A stretch of 64,000 nt of DNA from Sphingobacteriales bacterium 50-39 (GCA_001898505.1 MKTZ01000009.1:62001-126000), one strand, 5' to 3'; shown: positions 34,421-44,949, counted from the stretch's first letter. Translations and numbers: made by a program. Notes: a model not told the origin generated them from the letters alone.

Positions 34421-37183
34421 CTAATGGTTCGAGAGTTTCGCCATTTTGCGCGTGATGATCTTATCGCCGGCGATGATCTGCAGGATATAAGTCCCATTGG
34501 AAAGGCCGCCCAATCCATCGATAGCGATGATGTTCATGCCCTGGTTGATGAACTGTTGCTGCACTTTTACGACCCGGCCATACATGTCCATCAGGTTGAG
34601 ACGGGCCTGCATGTCGGAGGGGCTGGCTATTTCCATGTTGATATGGTCGGTGAAGGGATTACCCAGATTGCGCACATCGAATATGATGGTGCCATCGGTG
34701 AGCAATACCTGGCTGCTGTATTGGCTATAGCTGCCGGAGCTGATCCGTATGCGGTAATAGCGGGCTCCTGACAGTCCGTTGGGATCTGTAAATTGATAGG
34801 TCGATCCGGACCCAGCCGGCGCCTGGCCATGTATGGCGCCGATGGTATTAAATACCAGACCGTCGTTGCTGCTTTCCACAGTGAAGATGGCGCCATCCAC
34901 CTCGTTGGCAGATGTCCACTGCAGGATGCCGTGGGCATTCGTCACCTGTCCCTTGAAGCTGATGAGCTTTGTAGGCAATACGATCATACAGTTGACCGCC
35001 TTTACGAGCTTGGGTGATAAAGTAATATAGCTACAGTTAGGGTCGCTGAGATTGCCAGTGGTACTGGCTACCGTGATCCGGTATTTTATCAGCGTATCCG
35101 TGAGGTTGAGCCGGTAGTAGCGGGCTACGAGGTATTCATACAGACTGGTGGAAGAGTTGAATACGGGGGCGCCGGTGCCGGAAGCCGCCTGCCCCGTCGT
35201 ATCGATGCCGGGGGAGGTCCAGGTGACGCCGTTGTTGGTGCTCTTCTCCAGCTTCCACTGGGTATAGTTATTAAAGAAGGCAGAGATCTTGAAACGCACG
35301 GTGTCGTCAGCGCCCTGACAAAGTGTATCGGGTTTGTTAGGCGTCAGGGTCATGCTGGGTACACAGGAGGCTACGCCTATGTCGTCGATGGCCCAGTCGT
35401 TACCACCGCCACCGGGAGCGTTGTTACGGATACTAATGATCATGGTGGTCTGGGTAGGTCCTGTCAGATAGGTAAAACCTTTTTGAACCCATTGCCCGGT
35501 GTGGGGCATATTCCCGGTGGTGTAATAGTCATATCCATTGATATTAAAGGTCAGGTTGGGCTGAACGCCAGATGAGTCGCCGGGTCCGGAGGGAATATAT
35601 CCGCTACCGCTGGCGCCCACGCCATTGACGTCGCAGCCGCAACGGGAACACATGTTGCGAAACCAGGCGGTGTATTGATAATATGTATTGGGACAAAGGT
35701 TATATACGGTGTCGAGGAAGGCTGTGTCGGTCCGGTAGGAGGAGTTGATTACGGCCATGTAACCGCCGCTGGCGCCATTGAGGTCATCGGTAGGTGGATT
35801 GCCAAGCGCAGGGTTGCTGGCGCCTGTGTGGTCCCCGATGATATCCCACACACCGAATATGCGATGGTTGCCGGGAGAAGCTGTTCCGTCGGGTATAGGC
35901 CAGGCTGTGTTGGAAGTGGCATAACCTGTGGCCAGTGTCGAGCCGCCACTGGTATTGTTGGACATACCATAATAATAGTCCTGTGGCATCGAGCCGCTGG
36001 ATGAAAAGAGGACGTAGGTATAGTTGGAGGGCACTTTATTAGATGGCGCCCTGTCCTTTACGTTGCCGGAACCAAAGGTGCCGCCATACTCATTGATGAT
36101 GGCGTTCGTGCCTACGGAGTTGCTACAAAGGCCATAATTATGGAATACCATGATGGTGTACTGAGGGAAGTTGATGGCTTCTGCCGCACTGCCGGTGTTG
36201 TAGTTGATGGAACCGAGCCCCACATTAATTTGGGAGCCATAGGCGGTGGTGGAATTGACCACGACACGGAAGGAAGCCACCATGATACAGGTGCTGCCAT
36301 AGAAGTTGGGCTTGCTGGTATTGGATACGGACCCCCCGGTGGTGGAGGTCGCATTGGTGCCCATATTAATGGTGACGGTAGAGCCGCTGAGCGTACCGGC
36401 ATCGTCACCGGCGGCATCGGTGAACTGCTGATATATCTTTCCTTCGTTGGTAAGGACCCTTAATGTATTTGGAATGTAGGTGGTGCCTGCGGGAATATTA
36501 TCTGTATAGGCTGTCTGGTAGGCGGTGTTTGCTTTCACTACAAAGGTGGCCCTTATCTCGAGGGTATCGCCGGGCTCGACGGTGCCGCCGACGGTGCCTT
36601 TGGAAATATTGACATAGCTCTTACCATAGTCTACAGTAGGAGCATTTGGAGGAGTTGTAATGCATATGCTGAAAGTCCATCCGCTGGCGGTGCTGGATAT
36701 GGTGCCTGTGTTGGTCGCAGTGGCTACCCGGATATAGTAGGTCTGTCCTACTGTCAGGCCACTTCCTCCAACAGCGGTGCTGGTGAGTATTGTCATCGAA
36801 GTGGCAGTGGTGTTGCCCGTTACGCAAGCCAGCGAGGTCAGGGCGCCGCAAGTTCCCGAGAGCAATTGCACGACGGGTGTTGCTGCTTTCAGATTGGCCC
36901 CTAAATTGGAGATAGTGATGACCGGCCATTGTGTGGTGGCGGTGAACTTGTACCATATATCGGCGGAGTTTGCGTCACCGCAGCTGCCGGGGACACCGGC
37001 GGTGGGAGTCATGCCTTTCATATTGCCACCTGAGATGGAACAGGTGGCGCCAATAGACAATGAGCTGGTGACGCCGGTACAAAGATCGGCCCCCTGGGCC
37101 CAACCTTTTTTTGACAGCAGGAAAGTGGTGCTGCAGACGATGAGAATCTTTATGGACAGGATGCGGGTATAATTAGCTTTCAT
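34421..37183 (-). CDS. Large cell-surface protein with T9SS type A sorting domain
   Basis: The 920-residue protein has a signal peptide ending near residue 30 (KKGWAQ). Residues 30-180 form a beta domain of the type ADIWYKFTATTQ...YYIRVATAT, resembling bacterial pre-peptidase-like domains. The middle region has threonine/glycine-rich strands and a jelly-roll-like stretch (residues 480-620, ending DWAIDDIGVASC). From about 770 comes the FN3-like linker (ISFKGQVTNAHGILQWTS, FTVESSNDG), and the last 80 residues are a type A sorting domain (NPFTDHINMEI, NGTYILQI). It is probably an adhesin or surface matrix protein; no catalytic motif is evident. A terminator follows at 34360-34391 and a -7 box at 37235-37242 precedes it. 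Confidence 0.85.
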   Translation of the reverse strand: MKANYTRILSIKILIVCSTTFLLSKKGWAQGADLCTGVTSSLSIGATCSISGGNMKGMTPTAGVPGSCGDANSADIWYKFTATTQWPVITISNLGANLKAATPVVQLLSGTCGALTSLACVTGNTTATSMTILTSTAVGGSGLTVGQTYYIRVATATNTGTISSTASGWTFSICITTPPNAPTVDYGKSYVNISKGTVGGTVEPGDTLEIRATFVVKANTAYQTAYTDNIPAGTTYIPNTLRVLTNEGKIYQQFTDAAGDDAGTLSGSTVTINMGTNATSTTGGSVSNTSKPNFYGSTCIMVASFRVVVNSTTAYGSQINVGLGSINYNTGSAAEAINFPQYTIMVFHNYGLCSNSVGTNAIINEYGGTFGSGNVKDRAPSNKVPSNYTYVLFSSSGSMPQDYYYGMSNNTSGGSTLATGYATSNTAWPIPDGTASPGNHRIFGVWDIIGDHTGASNPALGNPPTDDLNGASGGYMAVINSSYRTDTAFLDTVYNLCPNTYYQYTAWFRNMCSRCGCDVNGVGASGSGYIPSGPGDSSGVQPNLTFNINGYDYYTTGNMPHTGQWVQKGFTYLTGPTQTTMIISIRNNAPGGGGNDWAIDDIGVASCVPSMTLTPNKPDTLCQGADDTVRFKISAFFNNYTQWKLEKSTNNGVTWTSPGIDTTGQAASGTGAPVFNSSTSLYEYLVARYYRLNLTDTLIKYRITVASTTGNLSDPNCSYITLSPKLVKAVNCMIVLPTKLISFKGQVTNAHGILQWTSANEVDGAIFTVESSNDGLVFNTIGAIHGQAPAGSGSTYQFTDPNGLSGARYYRIRISSGSYSQYSSQVLLTDGTIIFDVRNLGNPFTDHINMEIASPSDMQARLNLMDMYGRVVKVQQQFINQGMNIIAIDGLGGLSNGTYILQIIAGDKIITRKMAKLSNH

Positions 37184-37234
37184 GGCATGGATTTATTTTT
37201 TTCATGGGATGTGGTCCTGGATATGGATTAAAAC

Positions 37235-37242
37235 CAAACATA
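37235..37242 (-). promoter_or_regulatory. -7 promoter element (TATGTTTG) for the T9SS gene
   Basis: On the minus strand TATGTTTG matches TAnnTTTG and lies 51 bases before the ATG at 37183. The 227-bp divergent region to the next gene is AT-rich and holds no gene. Confidence 0.4.
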
Positions 37243-37410
37243 AAAATAGGCCATATTTTAATGGCTGTCAATCGTATAAATACCTTAGGAATTGGAAAAT
37301 CTACTATTTCAAATATGCTTCCGATGGTTTTAATTTGACAGAGCGAGTCCCTGATGGCGAGCCGGTAATAAAGAGTATTGACCGACAGGGTCCGGCCAAA
37401 TCCTATCCCC

Positions 37411-39159
37411 ATGAAAAGCAGTATCCTATATGCGGGTTGTCTTATTGCGTGCCTATGCTTGCATCTTTGTGTATTTCCCCAGCATACTGTTACCTATTAC
37501 GATCAGACCTTCAAGATCGATACTTTGTATCCGGCCACGGGTACAACGGGGATGAATACTCCCTGGGAGGTGGTCTATGGTCCGGACGACTCACTATGGG
37601 TGACGGCTGCTCATGACTACAAGGTCTGGAAGATACACCCCGGCAACAAAGGGGCGAGGATGGTGAGGAATTTTAATGGCGACAAGGATTTTACTAACCC
37701 TACGGCATGGCCGCAAGGAGGGTTGATGGGCCTGGCGATACATCCGCAATTCTTTTCCGGCAAGCCCTGGGTGTACATCGCCTATGTATACCACCTGGTG
37801 AGCTGCGGGACCTCGTCGGGGGGCAATTACTGCAGCTACAACACGAAGATCTCCCGCTATCAATACATTTCAGGCAACCTCGTCTATATGGACGATGTCA
37901 TCACAGGACTGAATGGCAGCAATGATCATAATTCGGGGCGTATTCGGATCAATCCCCTGCCAGAGGCGGATGGCAATTATCACCTGTACTATACCATCGG
38001 CGATATGGGGGCGGGTAATCTGGCCAATGTCGATCGTACGAATTATGCACAGGATACGACTGTCATCGAGGGGAAGGTGCTGCGACTGAATACGGAGCCC
38101 GACCTCACACAGCCCAGCGGCAAGGAGTGGATACCTGGAGACAACCCTTTTCCTGAGGGAGCGGCTGCTCCGGCAAAGACGGCCATCTATTCCTTTGGGC
38201 ACCGTAACCCACAAGGACTGGACTTCGGATCGGTGAATGGCGGCGCGAGCTATATCCTGTACAGCGCGGAACACGGCGACAAGTCGGATGACGAAGTAAA
38301 CATTATCCTGCCACATGCCAATTATGGATGGCCAAGGGTGGCGGGTCTTTGTGACGACAACTATACTTCCACTGCGGGCGACTCGATGTACCTGGCGAGC
38401 AAGCCGGTGATCAGCGAGACAAGCTTTTGTCATAGTACGCCCACCACACTGCAGGACCCGATTTTTTGCTTTTACAACTGGGGTCGCAATAGGAACAAGG
38501 CGGCCCAGGCCCTGGCCAATAATTACTGGCCCACCATCGCACCTGCGGCCATTACATTTTATGGGAATACGGCCATTCCGGGATGGAACTATTCTCTGCT
38601 GGTGCCCTCTTTGAAGAACGGCCTCTTTCGTCTGAAGCTGAAGGCAGACGGGCTCGGCATCGACAGTACGACCCTGCCGACGGATACGTTGCATTATCTG
38701 CCCGGCCTTCGCCTTCGGAATATAACGGTGGCGCCTAGTGGTGATACGCTGTTTGTATCGGTGGACAATTCCTGCTGCGCCATCGACTCGTCCGGGACGT
38801 TGGGGACATCGGTGTCCAATCCTCCGTATAAGGGGTATATCCTGAGGATGATCTATATGACAACGCTTAACCTGCAGGACAATGGACATACGGAACCTCT
38901 TGCCGCTGCCCTGGCTACTGACATCCACGTGTTCCCCAATCCCGTGCGGCGGACATTGTATGTGGAAGGTGTTCAGGGTCAGCGAAAGCCCCTGGTGGCA
39001 TCTTTGTATGATATGACGGGACAACTGCTGCTGACAAAGGTTTCATCGGAAGATAATTTTTCCATCGACGTACAGGCTTTTTCACCGGGAACCTATGTTC
39101 TTCGCCTGGTTAATGGATATGCTGTACCGTTAGTTACGGAGAAGATACTGATCCGGTGA
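37411..39159 (+). CDS. PQQ-type sugar dehydrogenase (glucose/sorbosone family) with T9SS domain
   Basis: The 582-residue protein starts with a signal peptide (LYAGCLIACLCLHLCVFPQ) and a six-bladed propeller of the soluble aldose dehydrogenase family: TPWEVVYGPDDSLWVT, GLMGLAIHPQF, SGRIRINP, YSFGHRNPQGLDF and AEHGDKSDDEVNII...NYGWP. These segments hold the PQQ and calcium ligands of the family, which oxidises sugars outside the inner membrane. The last 80 residues are a T9SS type A sorting domain (HVFPNPVRRTLYV, SPGTYVLRLV), so the enzyme reaches the cell surface. ATG 37411 is chosen because the signal peptide begins there. Substrate and true PQQ dependence are not certain. Confidence 0.88.
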   Translation: MKSSILYAGCLIACLCLHLCVFPQHTVTYYDQTFKIDTLYPATGTTGMNTPWEVVYGPDDSLWVTAAHDYKVWKIHPGNKGARMVRNFNGDKDFTNPTAWPQGGLMGLAIHPQFFSGKPWVYIAYVYHLVSCGTSSGGNYCSYNTKISRYQYISGNLVYMDDVITGLNGSNDHNSGRIRINPLPEADGNYHLYYTIGDMGAGNLANVDRTNYAQDTTVIEGKVLRLNTEPDLTQPSGKEWIPGDNPFPEGAAAPAKTAIYSFGHRNPQGLDFGSVNGGASYILYSAEHGDKSDDEVNIILPHANYGWPRVAGLCDDNYTSTAGDSMYLASKPVISETSFCHSTPTTLQDPIFCFYNWGRNRNKAAQALANNYWPTIAPAAITFYGNTAIPGWNYSLLVPSLKNGLFRLKLKADGLGIDSTTLPTDTLHYLPGLRLRNITVAPSGDTLFVSVDNSCCAIDSSGTLGTSVSNPPYKGYILRMIYMTTLNLQDNGHTEPLAAALATDIHVFPNPVRRTLYVEGVQGQRKPLVASLYDMTGQLLLTKVSSEDNFSIDVQAFSPGTYVLRLVNGYAVPLVTEKILIR

Positions 39160-39187
39160 GTCCGTGCTGCAATCGTTAGAATTATAT

Positions 39188-39195
39188 TATATTTG
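39188..39195 (+). promoter_or_regulatory. -7 promoter element (TATATTTG) close to a start codon
   Basis: TATATTTG matches TAnnTTTG and lies only 9 bases before the ATG at 39205. Transcription from it would begin at or near the start codon and give an almost leaderless message. Confidence 0.4.
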
Positions 39196-39204
39196 GAGAG
39201 ACCT

Positions 39205-39837
39205 ATGTATCTCTTCCTTTATCTGGCATATTACTATTTTCTGATCTTATCATCCCTTATCTATGGGTTGACGACGGTACGGCGCCATTCACCCCTTTCC
39301 TTCCGACTGCTGCGGTGGTGGCTGATCGTCACGGTGTTGATAGAGGGCACGGTGACGGTGTTGGCGCGGCTGCATCATAATGGCAACTGGGTATACAATT
39401 TCTGGGAGCCCTTCGACTGCTGTGTGGTGCTGCTGATGTTCTATCACGGGATGACGCACGGGGTGACCAGGCGGATATGCCGGTGGCTGGTGGCCCTGGT
39501 GCCGGTGGGCGTTTTTATATTCATCCTTCCAAGCCTCGTAAAGCTGACGCAGAGCATCGACGGCATGTTGTTCTACCTCTTTTGCGAGCTGGTAGGAGCA
39601 TGTCTGTTCCTGGTTGACGGTCTTTTGCCGGGAGAGGAGCGGTCTCTTTTTCAGCAGCCTTTCTCGTGGCTGGCTTTTGGGACCATCCTGTATACCTGCA
39701 TGTACATCCTTATCCATGCTTCCATGGAGCTCACCCGGACATGGAACCAAAACTGGTATTTTCTATTGTCGGGGGTGGCCAATAGTTTTCAATATGCATC
39801 TGTCTGGATGACCCTTTATACTTTCCGGAAGAAATGA
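39205..39837 (+). CDS. Integral membrane protein of unknown function
   Basis: The 210-residue protein has six to seven hydrophobic helices with short loops (YLFLYLAYYYFLILSSLIYG, WWLIVTVLIEGTVTVLARL, and others) and a basic C-terminal end. I recognise no family or conserved functional motif; similar proteins are common as uncharacterised membrane proteins in Chitinophagaceae. ATG 39205 is preferred; an upstream TTG at 39193 overlaps the -7 box. Its stop codon and the stop of the convergent fumarase gene abut exactly, forming TGATCA at 39835-39840. Confidence 0.7.
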   Translation: MYLFLYLAYYYFLILSSLIYGLTTVRRHSPLSFRLLRWWLIVTVLIEGTVTVLARLHHNGNWVYNFWEPFDCCVVLLMFYHGMTHGVTRRICRWLVALVPVGVFIFILPSLVKLTQSIDGMLFYLFCELVGACLFLVDGLLPGEERSLFQQPFSWLAFGTILYTCMYILIHASMELTRTWNQNWYFLLSGVANSFQYASVWMTLYTFRKK

Positions 39838-41238
39838 TCAGTCTATCTTCCCCACCATATCTTCGGGCTTTACCCACTGGTCGAACTGTTCGGGTGTGAG
39901 ATATCCCAGCTTGACGGCCATCTCTTTCAGCGTGGTGCCTTCTTTATGCGCCTTTTGAGCGATCTCGGCGGCCTTGTAATAACCTATATGTGTATTTAGC
40001 GCAGTGACGAGCATGAGGGAATTCTCCACATGCTTGCGAATATTTGCTTCGATGGGCTTGATCCCTTCGGCGCAGCGTTCAGAAAAGCTGACGCAGCCGT
40101 CGCCGATGAGCCGGGCGCTGTGGAGGAAGTTATAGATCATCACGGGCTTGAAAACATTGAGCTCAAAATGGCCGGTGGCGCCGCCGATGTTGATGGCGAC
40201 ATCGTTACCAAGGACCTGTGCGGCGATCATGGTCAGCGCTTCACACTGCGTGGGGTTGACCTTGCCGGGCATGATGGAAGAGCCGGGTTCATTGTCGGGG
40301 ATAAATATCTCGCCAATGCCACTGCGGGGACCGGAGGATAACATTCTGATGTCGTTGGCGATCTTCATCAGGCTGACGGCTACGGTCTTCAGTGCGCCAT
40401 GGGCTTCCACGATGGCGTCGTGTGCGGCGAGGGCTTCGAACTTGTTCTCGGCGCTGACGAAAGGGAGACCGGTGAGGGTGGCGATCTTTTTTGCAACATT
40501 GTCGGCGTAGCCGGGAGGTGTGTTGATACCTGTGCCTACTGCGGTGCCGCCCAGCGCCAGCTCGGAGAGATGGGCGAGCGTATTTTTTATGGCTCTCAGT
40601 CCATGGTCGAGCTGGGAGACATAACCGCTGAATTCCTGTCCCAGGGTGAGGGGGGTAGCATCCATAAAGTGGGTGCGTCCTATCTTCACGACTTTCATAA
40701 ATTCCGTACTCTTTTTAGCCAGGGAATTGCGGAGCTTCTCGATGCCGGGGATGGTGGTCTCCACGAGCATTTTGTAGGCGGCAATGTGCATGGCGGTGGG
40801 GAAGGTATCGTTGGAGGACTGGGATTTATTGACGTCGTCATTGGGATGGAGGGCCTTTTCTTTATCTGTCAGCTTGCCTCCGGTGAGCACATGACCACGG
40901 TAGGCGACGACCTCGTTGACATTCATATTGCTCTGGGTGCCGCTGCCTGTCTGCCAGACGACGAGGGGGAACCAATTGTCGAGCTTGCCGGCCAGTATCT
41001 CGTCGCAGACCTGTCCGATGAGGTCGGATTTTTCTTTGGACAGCACGCCGGCGTCGAGGTTGGTAAGGGCGGCGGCTTTTTTGAGATAGGCAAAAGCGCG
41101 GATGATCTCTTTGGGCATTTTATTGATATCCTGGGCGATGGCGAAATTTTCTACACTACGTTGGGTCTGAGCGCCATAATAGGCATCGATGGGTACTTTG
41201 ACTTCGCCCATGGTGTCTTTTTCTATCCTGTATTCCAT
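39838..41238 (-). CDS. fumC: Class II fumarate hydratase
   Basis: The enzyme interconverts fumarate and malate in the citric acid cycle. The 466-residue protein shows all the features of the oxygen-stable class II enzyme: [13 protein letters not shown] near residue 105, [18 protein letters not shown] (contact with substrate), the [12 protein letters not shown] region, and the signature [11 protein letters not shown] near 320 with its catalytic serine. Length and motifs are complete. A 238-bp intergenic region separates it from the divergent M16 peptidase gene. It contains a run of GCC/GGC-rich repeats at about 41253-41276 and no gene. Confidence 0.96.
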   Translation of the reverse strand: MEYRIEKDTMGEVKVPIDAYYGAQTQRSVENFAIAQDINKMPKEIIRAFAYLKKAAALTNLDAGVLSKEKSDLIGQVCDEILAGKLDNWFPLVVWQTGSGTQSNMNVNEVVAYRGHVLTGGKLTDKEKALHPNDDVNKSQSSNDTFPTAMHIAAYKMLVETTIPGIEKLRNSLAKKSTEFMKVVKIGRTHFMDATPLTLGQEFSGYVSQLDHGLRAIKNTLAHLSELALGGTAVGTGINTPPGYADNVAKKIATLTGLPFVSAENKFEALAAHDAIVEAHGALKTVAVSLMKIANDIRMLSSGPRSGIGEIFIPDNEPGSSIMPGKVNPTQCEALTMIAAQVLGNDVAINIGGATGHFELNVFKPVMIYNFLHSARLIGDGCVSFSERCAEGIKPIEANIRKHVENSLMLVTALNTHIGYYKAAEIAQKAHKEGTTLKEMAVKLGYLTPEQFDQWVKPEDMVGKID

Positions 41239-41440
41239 AGTTAATTATTTAGGCTTTGGCGGAGCCGCCGGAGGCGGCCTTTATTTTGGAGGCTCAAAGG
41301 TAGCAGTTCCTTGCCAGATAGGGAAAGGGAATCGGGTTGGTCCGCACAATTGAGGGGTATATCCTTTTGAAACCCTTATTCATCGCCCATTTTATGAATG
41401 GCTGGCACGATTAAGAAAAAATGCATTAATTGCACCATCA

Positions 41441-41457
41441 GCGGACCACAGGTCCGC
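41441..41457 (+). promoter_or_regulatory. 7-bp-stem hairpin in M16 peptidase leader
   Basis: GCGGACC-ACA-GGTCCGC is a perfect inverted repeat 19 bases before the ATG at 41477. A nearly identical hairpin is found at 44950-44966 before another gene. Confidence 0.45.
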
Positions 41458-41476
41458 TCACCACAATCAAAACTTT

Positions 41477-44422
41477 ATGCAATTATCCAAGATCTTCTTC
41501 TCATTTGTATTCGTAGCAATCACGCTGTCCTTCAAGGGAGCGACGGCGCAGGATAAATATGTATGGAAACAGGCGAGCTCGGGGGGATATACTTACAAGT
41601 ATGTTACCAACGACCCGATGCAGGCGCGTTTCTATACCTTAGCCAACGGGCTGATGGTGATCCTCAGTCCCAACCACAAGGAGCCAAGGGTATCGGTACG
41701 CATCGCCGTAAGGGCGGGGAGCAATACGGACCCGAGGAATCATACGGGACTGGCCCACTACTTAGAGCACCTGCTGTTCAAGGGGACAGAGCAATATGGC
41801 TCCCTGGACTGGGCAAAGGAAAAACCCTATCTGGACAAGATCGACGCACTGTACGAGGAGTATAATTCCACTAAGGATACGGTCCGGCGCAAAACCATCT
41901 ATCACCGGATAGACAGTGTCAGCGGGCTGGCTTCCAAATACGCCATCGCCAATGAATACGACAAGCTGATGACCAACATCGGCGCACAGGGCTCCAACGC
42001 TCACACCTGGGTAGAGGAGACGGTGTATGAAGAGGATATCCCTTCCAATGCGATGGATAAATTCCTGCTGGTGCAGGCGGAAAGATTCCGCGATCCCATC
42101 TTCCGTCTGTTCCATACGGAGCTGGAGGCGGTCTATGAAGAAAAGAACAGGAGCCTGGACAATGACGGGAGCAAGATGAGCGAGGCGATGCATTATTATT
42201 TATTTCCCACGCACAATTATGGCCAGCAGACGACCATCGGCACGATCGAGCATCTGAAGAACCCTTCTTTAAAGGCCATCCGTGACTATTACCATAAATA
42301 TTATGTCCCCAACAATATGGCGATCATCATGGCGGGCGACATCGAGCCGGATCAATTGATCAAGCGGATCGACAAGGCCTTTGCCTATATGAAGAACCAA
42401 CCGGTGCAGCTGTACAATCCTGCGCCCGAGAAACCGCTGACTGCCCCCATCGTAAAGGATATCTATGGTCCCAGCGCGGAGAATATGCGTATCTGTTACC
42501 GGACGCCTGCCTCCAACACCCATGACGCGATGGTGCTGGACCTTATCAGCAGCATCCTCAACAATGGCAAGGCCGGTATGCTGGACCTCAATCTGAACAA
42601 GCAGCAAAAGGTACAAGGGGCGTTTGCCGGCGTACAGCAGTACAAAGATTATGGCATTTTTGTCATGGGCGGCTCGCCAAAGCAGGGACAGACCCTGGAA
42701 GAAGTAAAGGACCTGCTGATGCAGCAAATAGACCTTTTGAAAAAAGGCGATTTCGATGTGAGTCTGGTAAAGGCCATTGTGGCCAATGCCAAGCTGTCCC
42801 TCCTGGAAGAGCTGGAAAAGAATGGTACCCGGAGCACGGCATTGATGAGCTCCTTTATCAAAACCCGTGGTACGAAATGGGATGACGATGTGGCGGATCT
42901 GGATGAGCAGGCAAAGGTGAGTAAGGAAGAGATCGTTAAAATAGCCAACCAGTATTTAGGCAATAATTATGTGCTGTTGTACAAGCGTAAGGGTGAAGAT
43001 AAGAACATCGTAAAGGTGGACAAGCCGCCTATTACGCCGGTGGAGACCAATGCGGGTAAACAATCGGCCTTTGTAAAAAAGATCGAGGACATGCCTGTAT
43101 CGAATATGACCCCGCAATGGCTGGATTTCCAGAGCGGCATCGTGCGCAGCAAGGCGGGGATTGCGGATGTATTGTATGTGCCCAATAAAGAGAATGAGCT
43201 GTTCCACCTGTACTACCGGCTGGATATGGGCAATCGCAACGACAAGCTGCTGCCCCTGGCGGCGCAGTATTTCCAGTTCCTTGGTACGGACAAATACTCT
43301 TCGGAGCAGATCAGCAAAGAATTCTACAACATCGCCTGTAATTTCAACATCAACGCTACGGCGGATGTGACGACGATAAGCATCACGGGTCTGCAGGAGA
43401 ATTTCGACAAAGCTGTCTCTCTTTTTGAGGACATACTGGCGAACTGCCGTCCGGACACGGCGGCGCTGTCTGCGCTGAAAGGACGAATCTTAAAAGCAAG
43501 GGCCAACGCCAAGCTGAACAAACAGGCCATCCTGCAGGGATTGCTCAACTATGCGCGCTATGGCGCGAAGAACCCTTACAACACGGTGCTGACCACGGAT
43601 GAGCTGAATAACCTGAAAGTGGAGGACCTGGTGAATATCCTCCACGGGTTATTGAGTTATAAACATACCATTATTTATTACGGCAAGTTGCCAGTGGAAT
43701 CCTTTACTTCGGCCATTGGTAAGCTCCACAAAATGCCATCGGAGTTTAAAGCCTATCCGGCCCGAGCTCTTTTCCCTTTTACGACGCAGACCTCCAACCA
43801 GGTGCTGTTCACCAATTACGATATGGTGCAGGCGGAGATCGTGTGGATACGCAATGCGGGTCCTTATGATGTGAGCAAGGAGCCTGTAGTGGATGTATTC
43901 GACAATTATTTCGGGGGCGGCATGGGGTCAGTCGTATTCCAGACCATTCGTGAATCGAAGGCCCTGGCGTATGCTACTTATGCCACCTATGGTACACCTT
44001 CGAGGAAGGAGGATCCATACTATATACTGGCCTATATTGGATGCCAGGCCGACAAGATGCCGGATGCATTGAAGGGGATGAATGAACTGCTGAATGACCT
44101 GCCTGTGTCGGACAAAGGGTTTGAGCTGGCGAAAGTGAGCCTGAAGAAGGACATCGAGACCGAGCGGGTCACGCAGGATGGTATCGTATTCTCTTACCTG
44201 GCGGCAAAGGACAAGGGGCTGGACTATGACCAGCGTAAGCCCGAGTATGAGGCGCTGGACAAGCTGACGATGGATGATGTCAAGCAGTTCCATAAGGATC
44301 AGCTGTCCGGTAAGAATTACACGTATTGTGTGGTCGCCAATGACAAGAAAATAAATATGGATGATCTGAAGAAGGTGGGGGAAGTGAAAGTGTTGAGTCT
44401 GGAGGAAGTATTCGGGTATTGA
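41477..44422 (+). CDS. M16 family zinc metallopeptidase (insulinase/pitrilysin type, double length)
   Basis: The 981-residue exported peptidase has a signal peptide (FVFVAITLSFKGATAQ) and two M16 halves. The N-terminal half has the inverted zinc motif HYLEH at 94-98 and the downstream glutamate in ELEAVYEEKNRSLD. An insertion around residues 115-155 separates the motif from the substrate-binding part. The C-terminal half (from about 560) lacks the zinc motif, as usual for the inactive partner domain. It degrades peptides in the periplasm. A strong terminator follows 20 bases after the stop, so it is transcribed alone. Confidence 0.93.
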   Translation: MQLSKIFFSFVFVAITLSFKGATAQDKYVWKQASSGGYTYKYVTNDPMQARFYTLANGLMVILSPNHKEPRVSVRIAVRAGSNTDPRNHTGLAHYLEHLLFKGTEQYGSLDWAKEKPYLDKIDALYEEYNSTKDTVRRKTIYHRIDSVSGLASKYAIANEYDKLMTNIGAQGSNAHTWVEETVYEEDIPSNAMDKFLLVQAERFRDPIFRLFHTELEAVYEEKNRSLDNDGSKMSEAMHYYLFPTHNYGQQTTIGTIEHLKNPSLKAIRDYYHKYYVPNNMAIIMAGDIEPDQLIKRIDKAFAYMKNQPVQLYNPAPEKPLTAPIVKDIYGPSAENMRICYRTPASNTHDAMVLDLISSILNNGKAGMLDLNLNKQQKVQGAFAGVQQYKDYGIFVMGGSPKQGQTLEEVKDLLMQQIDLLKKGDFDVSLVKAIVANAKLSLLEELEKNGTRSTALMSSFIKTRGTKWDDDVADLDEQAKVSKEEIVKIANQYLGNNYVLLYKRKGEDKNIVKVDKPPITPVETNAGKQSAFVKKIEDMPVSNMTPQWLDFQSGIVRSKAGIADVLYVPNKENELFHLYYRLDMGNRNDKLLPLAAQYFQFLGTDKYSSEQISKEFYNIACNFNINATADVTTISITGLQENFDKAVSLFEDILANCRPDTAALSALKGRILKARANAKLNKQAILQGLLNYARYGAKNPYNTVLTTDELNNLKVEDLVNILHGLLSYKHTIIYYGKLPVESFTSAIGKLHKMPSEFKAYPARALFPFTTQTSNQVLFTNYDMVQAEIVWIRNAGPYDVSKEPVVDVFDNYFGGGMGSVVFQTIRESKALAYATYATYGTPSRKEDPYYILAYIGCQADKMPDALKGMNELLNDLPVSDKGFELAKVSLKKDIETERVTQDGIVFSYLAAKDKGLDYDQRKPEYEALDKLTMDDVKQFHKDQLSGKNYTYCVVANDKKINMDDLKKVGEVKVLSLEEVFGY

Positions 44423-44442
44423 TTGACTCTGTCGATATTGTT

Positions 44443-44474
44443 AAGCCCTGCTGCGTAGCAGCAGGGCTTTTTTT
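44443..44474 (+). terminator. Rho-independent terminator
   Basis: A 12-bp perfect stem (44443-44454 with 44458-44469, GTA loop) is followed by a T run. It closes the M16 peptidase transcript. Confidence 0.92.
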
Positions 44475-44599
44475 AACATATACTTATCAATCGAGGGGGT
44501 GGTGTTAACAGGCGATTAACCCAGGGTGTTTGCCTTCTGCCGACCTTTATAGAGCTAACCAGTCACCACCCTTTTTCAGACATTCTAAACCCCGGCGAT

Positions 44600-44944
44600 A
44601 TGAAAAAGACCAAGACGATACAGCTGGTGCTTATCACCGCAGCGCTGGCTTCCTGCAACAGGCATCTCTCTCCTGTGCAGCCCGATGAGCCTGATCCGGC
44701 GTATGTGCCGGATTCTGCCTATTATGAGGTAAGCGCTGACAGCGCCTGTCCCTTCTATCCTACATATGATGATCCTTACTATTATCCGTATTATACGGGC
44801 ACTTATTGGCCCGGGTGGGACTTCAATTTCTTTTTTCAGATACAGCCTGTTACCTATCGGCGCAAGGGTGTTGTCGTAAGGCATATTCGATATATTCCCC
44901 GCGGGGGATTTGGAAAGCTGGGGGTGACAACAACTGCGTCCTGA
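44600..44944 (+). CDS. Small tyrosine-rich lipoprotein, unknown
   Basis: The 114-residue protein has a lipoprotein signal (LVLITAALASCNR, cysteine at 19) and a short mature part that is unusually rich in tyrosine and proline (YPTYDDPYYYPYYTGTYW). I do not recognise a family. The ATG at 44600 begins the signal peptide. It lies 125 bases behind a terminator and 63 bases before the ATP-grasp gene, with the repeated hairpin between the two. A surface or envelope role is all that can be said. Confidence 0.6.
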   Translation: MKKTKTIQLVLITAALASCNRHLSPVQPDEPDPAYVPDSAYYEVSADSACPFYPTYDDPYYYPYYTGTYWPGWDFNFFFQIQPVTYRRKGVVVRHIRYIPRGGFGKLGVTTTAS

Positions 44945-44949
44945 CCAGG

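Noticed and set aside
37870-39024. 384-codon minus-strand frame within the sugar dehydrogenase gene
   Set aside because: It is antisense to a gene with clear family motifs, signal peptide and sorting domain; arginine- and histidine-rich composition is typical of a shadow frame.
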